The notes below the pieces were generated by a model. The model was not told where the DNA came from and did not search any database. It was given only the letters and a program-made list of their open reading frames with translations. A stretch of 7,826 bases of DNA from Deltaproteobacteria bacterium (GTDB lineage Bacteria; Bdellovibrionota; UBA1018; UBA923), in NCBI GenBank assembly GCA_016194725.1, contig JACQAW010000446.1, forward strand, positions 1-7,826. The letters are read 5' to 3'. This document shows, in pieces, positions 6,635 to 7,826 of the stretch. A program made the translations under genes and the position numbers. Within the stretch, counting starts at the first letter, position 1, and every line of letters starts with the position of its first letter.

Positions 6635-6751
6635 TCAGTCGCGCGGATAGCAGTTGTGGTTGTCGCCACATTGCATGCATACCCAACGCTTGCAAACCGA
6701 ACACTCCCGAATCGCGGGCTCACGCTGACAGAATTTGCAGATCTTGTTCAT
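6635..6751 (-). CDS. 38-residue Cys-rich protein with B-box-like zinc-finger spacing
   Basis: This is a short gene below usual ORF cut-offs. The ATG at 6751-6749 has a good ribosome site (GAGGGA at 6764-6759, 7 nt spacing). The 38 codons include seven Cys and one His in an orderly pattern: Cys5-x2-Cys8-x8-Cys17-x2-Cys20-x4-Cys25-x2-Cys28-x3-His32-x-Cys34. Eight ligands in four pairs are what a protein binding two zinc ions in a cross-brace would need, and the x2/x8/x2/x4/x2/x3 spacing is close to that of B-box and related treble-clef fingers. Basic and aromatic residues lie between the pairs (KRWVC). There is no signal or membrane segment, so it should be cytosolic. It lies 27 nt downstream of the PBP remnant on the same strand and may share its transcript. 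Function is unknown; protein or nucleic-acid contact is an inference from fold type. Confidence 0.7.
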   Translation of the reverse strand: MNKICKFCQREPAIRECSVCKRWVCMQCGDNHNCYPRD

Positions 6752-6778
6752 TGCCGGGTCCCTCTACTCCGATAGTAA

Positions 6779-7648
6779 TCACAAATCGGGCGAAACGCCC
6801 ATGTACTTCAAGCTCTGCTCGATGATGCTCCTGAACACCGGAGCGGCGTGCTAATTTCCGTGGCCACGCCCTTCGGGCTCGTCAATAACGACGTAAACGA
6901 CCAGCCGGGGATTTACCGCGGGCGCAAACCCTACAAAGTGCGCGGTGTCTTTGTTGTCAGGCTGATACTGCGCCAGCAGGCGCTGGTCGCGCTTGGTCAT
7001 CGTTCCAGTTTTGCCCCCGGTGGAATAAAGCGGGCTGACCGCGTTCTTTCCCGTACCTTCATGCACGGCTCTGACCAGCACGGCCCGCATCAGCTCGGCT
7101 GTTTTTGGCGACAGCAGCTGGCGCACCACGCTGGGCTCGGTTTTGCGGCCTCGCCATTCCGTGGGCTTGAGCAACTTGCCCCCATTGGCAATCGCCACGA
7201 AGGACTGGACGATCTCTAGCGGTGTGGCAAAAAAACCCACGTAACCTCCGGCGACTCCTGGCAGGAACTGCTCCGCCGATTCCTGATCGGTAACGGGTGG
7301 CAGGTGGCCCGCGGTGGCACTCGGAAATCCGCTGCTGCTGCCGCCAGCGCCGTAACCAAACTCGGAAAAGGCGCGCACCATGCCCGCCGAGCCCAGCTGT
7401 TCGGCGATTCGAATCGAACCGATGACACTGGACTCGATAATCACTCCGGCAGCCGTTATTTTTCCGAAGCCGCCTTTTTTCCAATCGTGGTGCACGCGGC
7501 TGCCATAGCGATAATTGCCATTGCCGGTGTCGATAATTTCGTCCAAGCCCACTCTACCCTGGTCCACCGCTGACGCGACAATGATGGGCTTCACCACCGA
7601 TCCCGGCTCGAATTCCTGCGAGAGCACGGGAGATCTGAAAATAGGCGA
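6779..7648 (-). pseudogene. Class B penicillin-binding protein (FtsI-like) transpeptidase domain, N-truncated and interrupted by an amber codon
   Basis: The frame encodes the second half of a monofunctional class B PBP, the enzymes that cross-link septal or side-wall peptidoglycan. Recognisable homology starts around FRSPVLSQEFEPGS. Counting from a GTG at 7627, the catalytic SxxK is SVVK at 10-13, the second motif is at 66-68, and KTGT starts at 206. The distances between motifs match those of FtsI. Three defects argue for decay. First, everything before the SxxK region is missing (membrane anchor, dimerisation domain and the start of the transpeptidase domain, about 290 residues in FtsI). 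Second, the SxN motif reads SSV. Third, a TAG at 6853-6851 ends the frame after EGRGHGN, although the next 23 codons still spell a normal class B PBP end (HAAPVFRSIIEQ...) up to TGA at 6781-6779. No start codon with a ribosome site is evident. The frame follows the blaI-type stop directly. A recent pseudogene or an assembly or sequencing error are the main alternatives. Confidence 0.8.
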
Positions 7649-7652
7649 TCAT
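7554..7652 (-). other. Short ORF overlapping the blaI stop (ATGA); possible remnant of a blaR1 start
   Basis: An ATG at 7652-7650 overlaps the TGA of the blaI-type gene in the way blaR1/M56-peptidase genes commonly follow blaI. Its first codons read MIAYFQISRAL, which resembles the start of some BlaR1-like membrane sensors. After that the frame reads meaningless residues out of frame with the PBP fragment and stops at TAG (7556-7554) after 32 codons. No membrane helix is formed. I interpret it as the scar of a lost sensor gene or as a chance ORF; the resemblance rests on about ten residues only. Confidence 0.25.
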
Positions 7653-7826
7653 GAGCGCATCCTCTCGTTCAGGATTTTTCGAATCGACTTAAGCTCGTCC
7701 TGCGAAAGATCGGAGTTGTCGAGCAAACGCAGAACCAGCGAGGATGGTTCGCCTTCAAAAAGTTGGCTCACCATATGATTCAGGCTTTTGGTCTCATATG
7801 ACGCCTTTGACAGCAGCGGCTGATAC
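7649..7826 (-). CDS. BlaI/MecI/CopY-family transcriptional repressor, C-terminal part (runs off right edge)
   Basis: The last 58 codons of a repressor gene are present, ending in TGA at 7651-7649. The sequence carries the typical C-terminal dimerisation region of BlaI/MecI proteins: YQPLLSKASYE, then HMVSQLFEGEPSSLVLRLL, then DLSQDELKSIRKILNE. In the family this region forms the helical dimer interface and includes the cleavage-sensitive part acted on by BlaR1/MecR1. The DNA-binding winged helix, about the first 65-70 residues, lies beyond the window. Family members repress beta-lactamase, PBP or metal-export genes and their own operon until released. Here the next frame downstream, which begins in the same phase right after the stop, is a damaged PBP rather than an intact sensor. 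The family call is strong from the motif order; the regulated genes are unknown. Confidence 0.82.
   Translation of the reverse strand, partial: YQPLLSKASYETKSLNHMVSQLFEGEPSSLVLRLLDNSDLSQDELKSIRKILNERMRS

Noticed and set aside
5380..6770. Shared 9-mer GGAGTAGAG upstream of both the lipoprotein and zinc-finger starts
   Set aside because: It is ribosome-site-like sequence that any two genes may share. There is no longer repeat around it.
6788..6800. GGGCG-AAA-CGCCC hairpin near the PBP end
   Set aside because: It has a five-base-pair stem inside the conserved C-terminal codons, with no T-tract on either strand, so a terminator is unlikely.
6848..7219. Plus-strand 123-codon ORF opposite the PBP frame
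   Set aside because: The minus strand carries SxxK and KTG motifs at correct spacing. The plus-strand frame has no motif or ribosome site.
7772..7800. CATATGA/TCATATG inverted repeat
   Set aside because: It lies inside well-conserved blaI-type coding sequence and each arm is mostly the self-palindrome CATATG, so chance is sufficient.

Overview
The window (about 7.8 kb, moderately GC-rich) looks like chromosome from a Gram-negative-type bacterium. The evidence is two lipobox-bearing lipoproteins, a Tat-dependent molybdoenzyme, and a class B penicillin-binding protein (PBP) remnant next to a BlaI/MecI-type repressor. I cannot fix the phylum from sequence alone. There are no RNA genes, CRISPR arrays, insertion sequences or phage genes. 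The window starts and ends inside genes.

Layout: (1) 1-2002, minus strand: a family 5 (oligopeptide-type) ABC substrate-binding lipoprotein, followed with an ATGA overlap by the N-terminal part of a Nif3-family dinuclear-metal protein that runs off the left edge. (2) 2003-2174: divergent intergenic region with a good sigma70-like promoter for a plus-strand gene encoding a small, very basic K/T/A-rich protein (2175-2540). (3) 2548-5180, minus strand: an iorA-iorB-type pair, a [2Fe-2S] subunit and a Tat-exported molybdopterin subunit, also joined by ATGA. It converges on the basic-protein gene with only 7 bp between stops. (4) 5181-5389: divergent intergenic region with an 8-bp inverted repeat. 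(5) 5390-6634, plus strand: an uncharacterised secreted lipoprotein with a HELVEAATDP motif, metallopeptidase-like. (6) 6635-7826, minus strand: the C-terminal half of a BlaI/MecI-family repressor, then a class B PBP transpeptidase domain that has lost its N-terminal half and carries an in-frame amber codon near its end, then a 38-residue Cys-rich zinc-finger protein. The stop codon of the last gene abuts the stop of the lipoprotein gene in a single TGATCA.

How the genes work together: SBP/Nif3 and IorA/IorB are ordinary translationally coupled pairs. IorA and IorB should form one molybdenum hydroxylase, with IorB folded with cofactor and exported by Tat, probably carrying IorA with it. No permease, electron-accepting cytochrome or cofactor-insertion factor is present here. 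The most unusual part is the right end. A BlaI-type gene ends in the ATGA arrangement typical of blaI-blaR1 pairs, but only a few BlaR1-like start codons follow before the sequence becomes the middle of an FtsI-like PBP. This suggests a rearrangement scar and a decaying gene. I see no clear evidence of a wholly new multi-gene system. The best candidates for something undescribed are the B-box-like mini zinc finger, the HELVEAATDP lipoprotein and the blaI/PBP junction.
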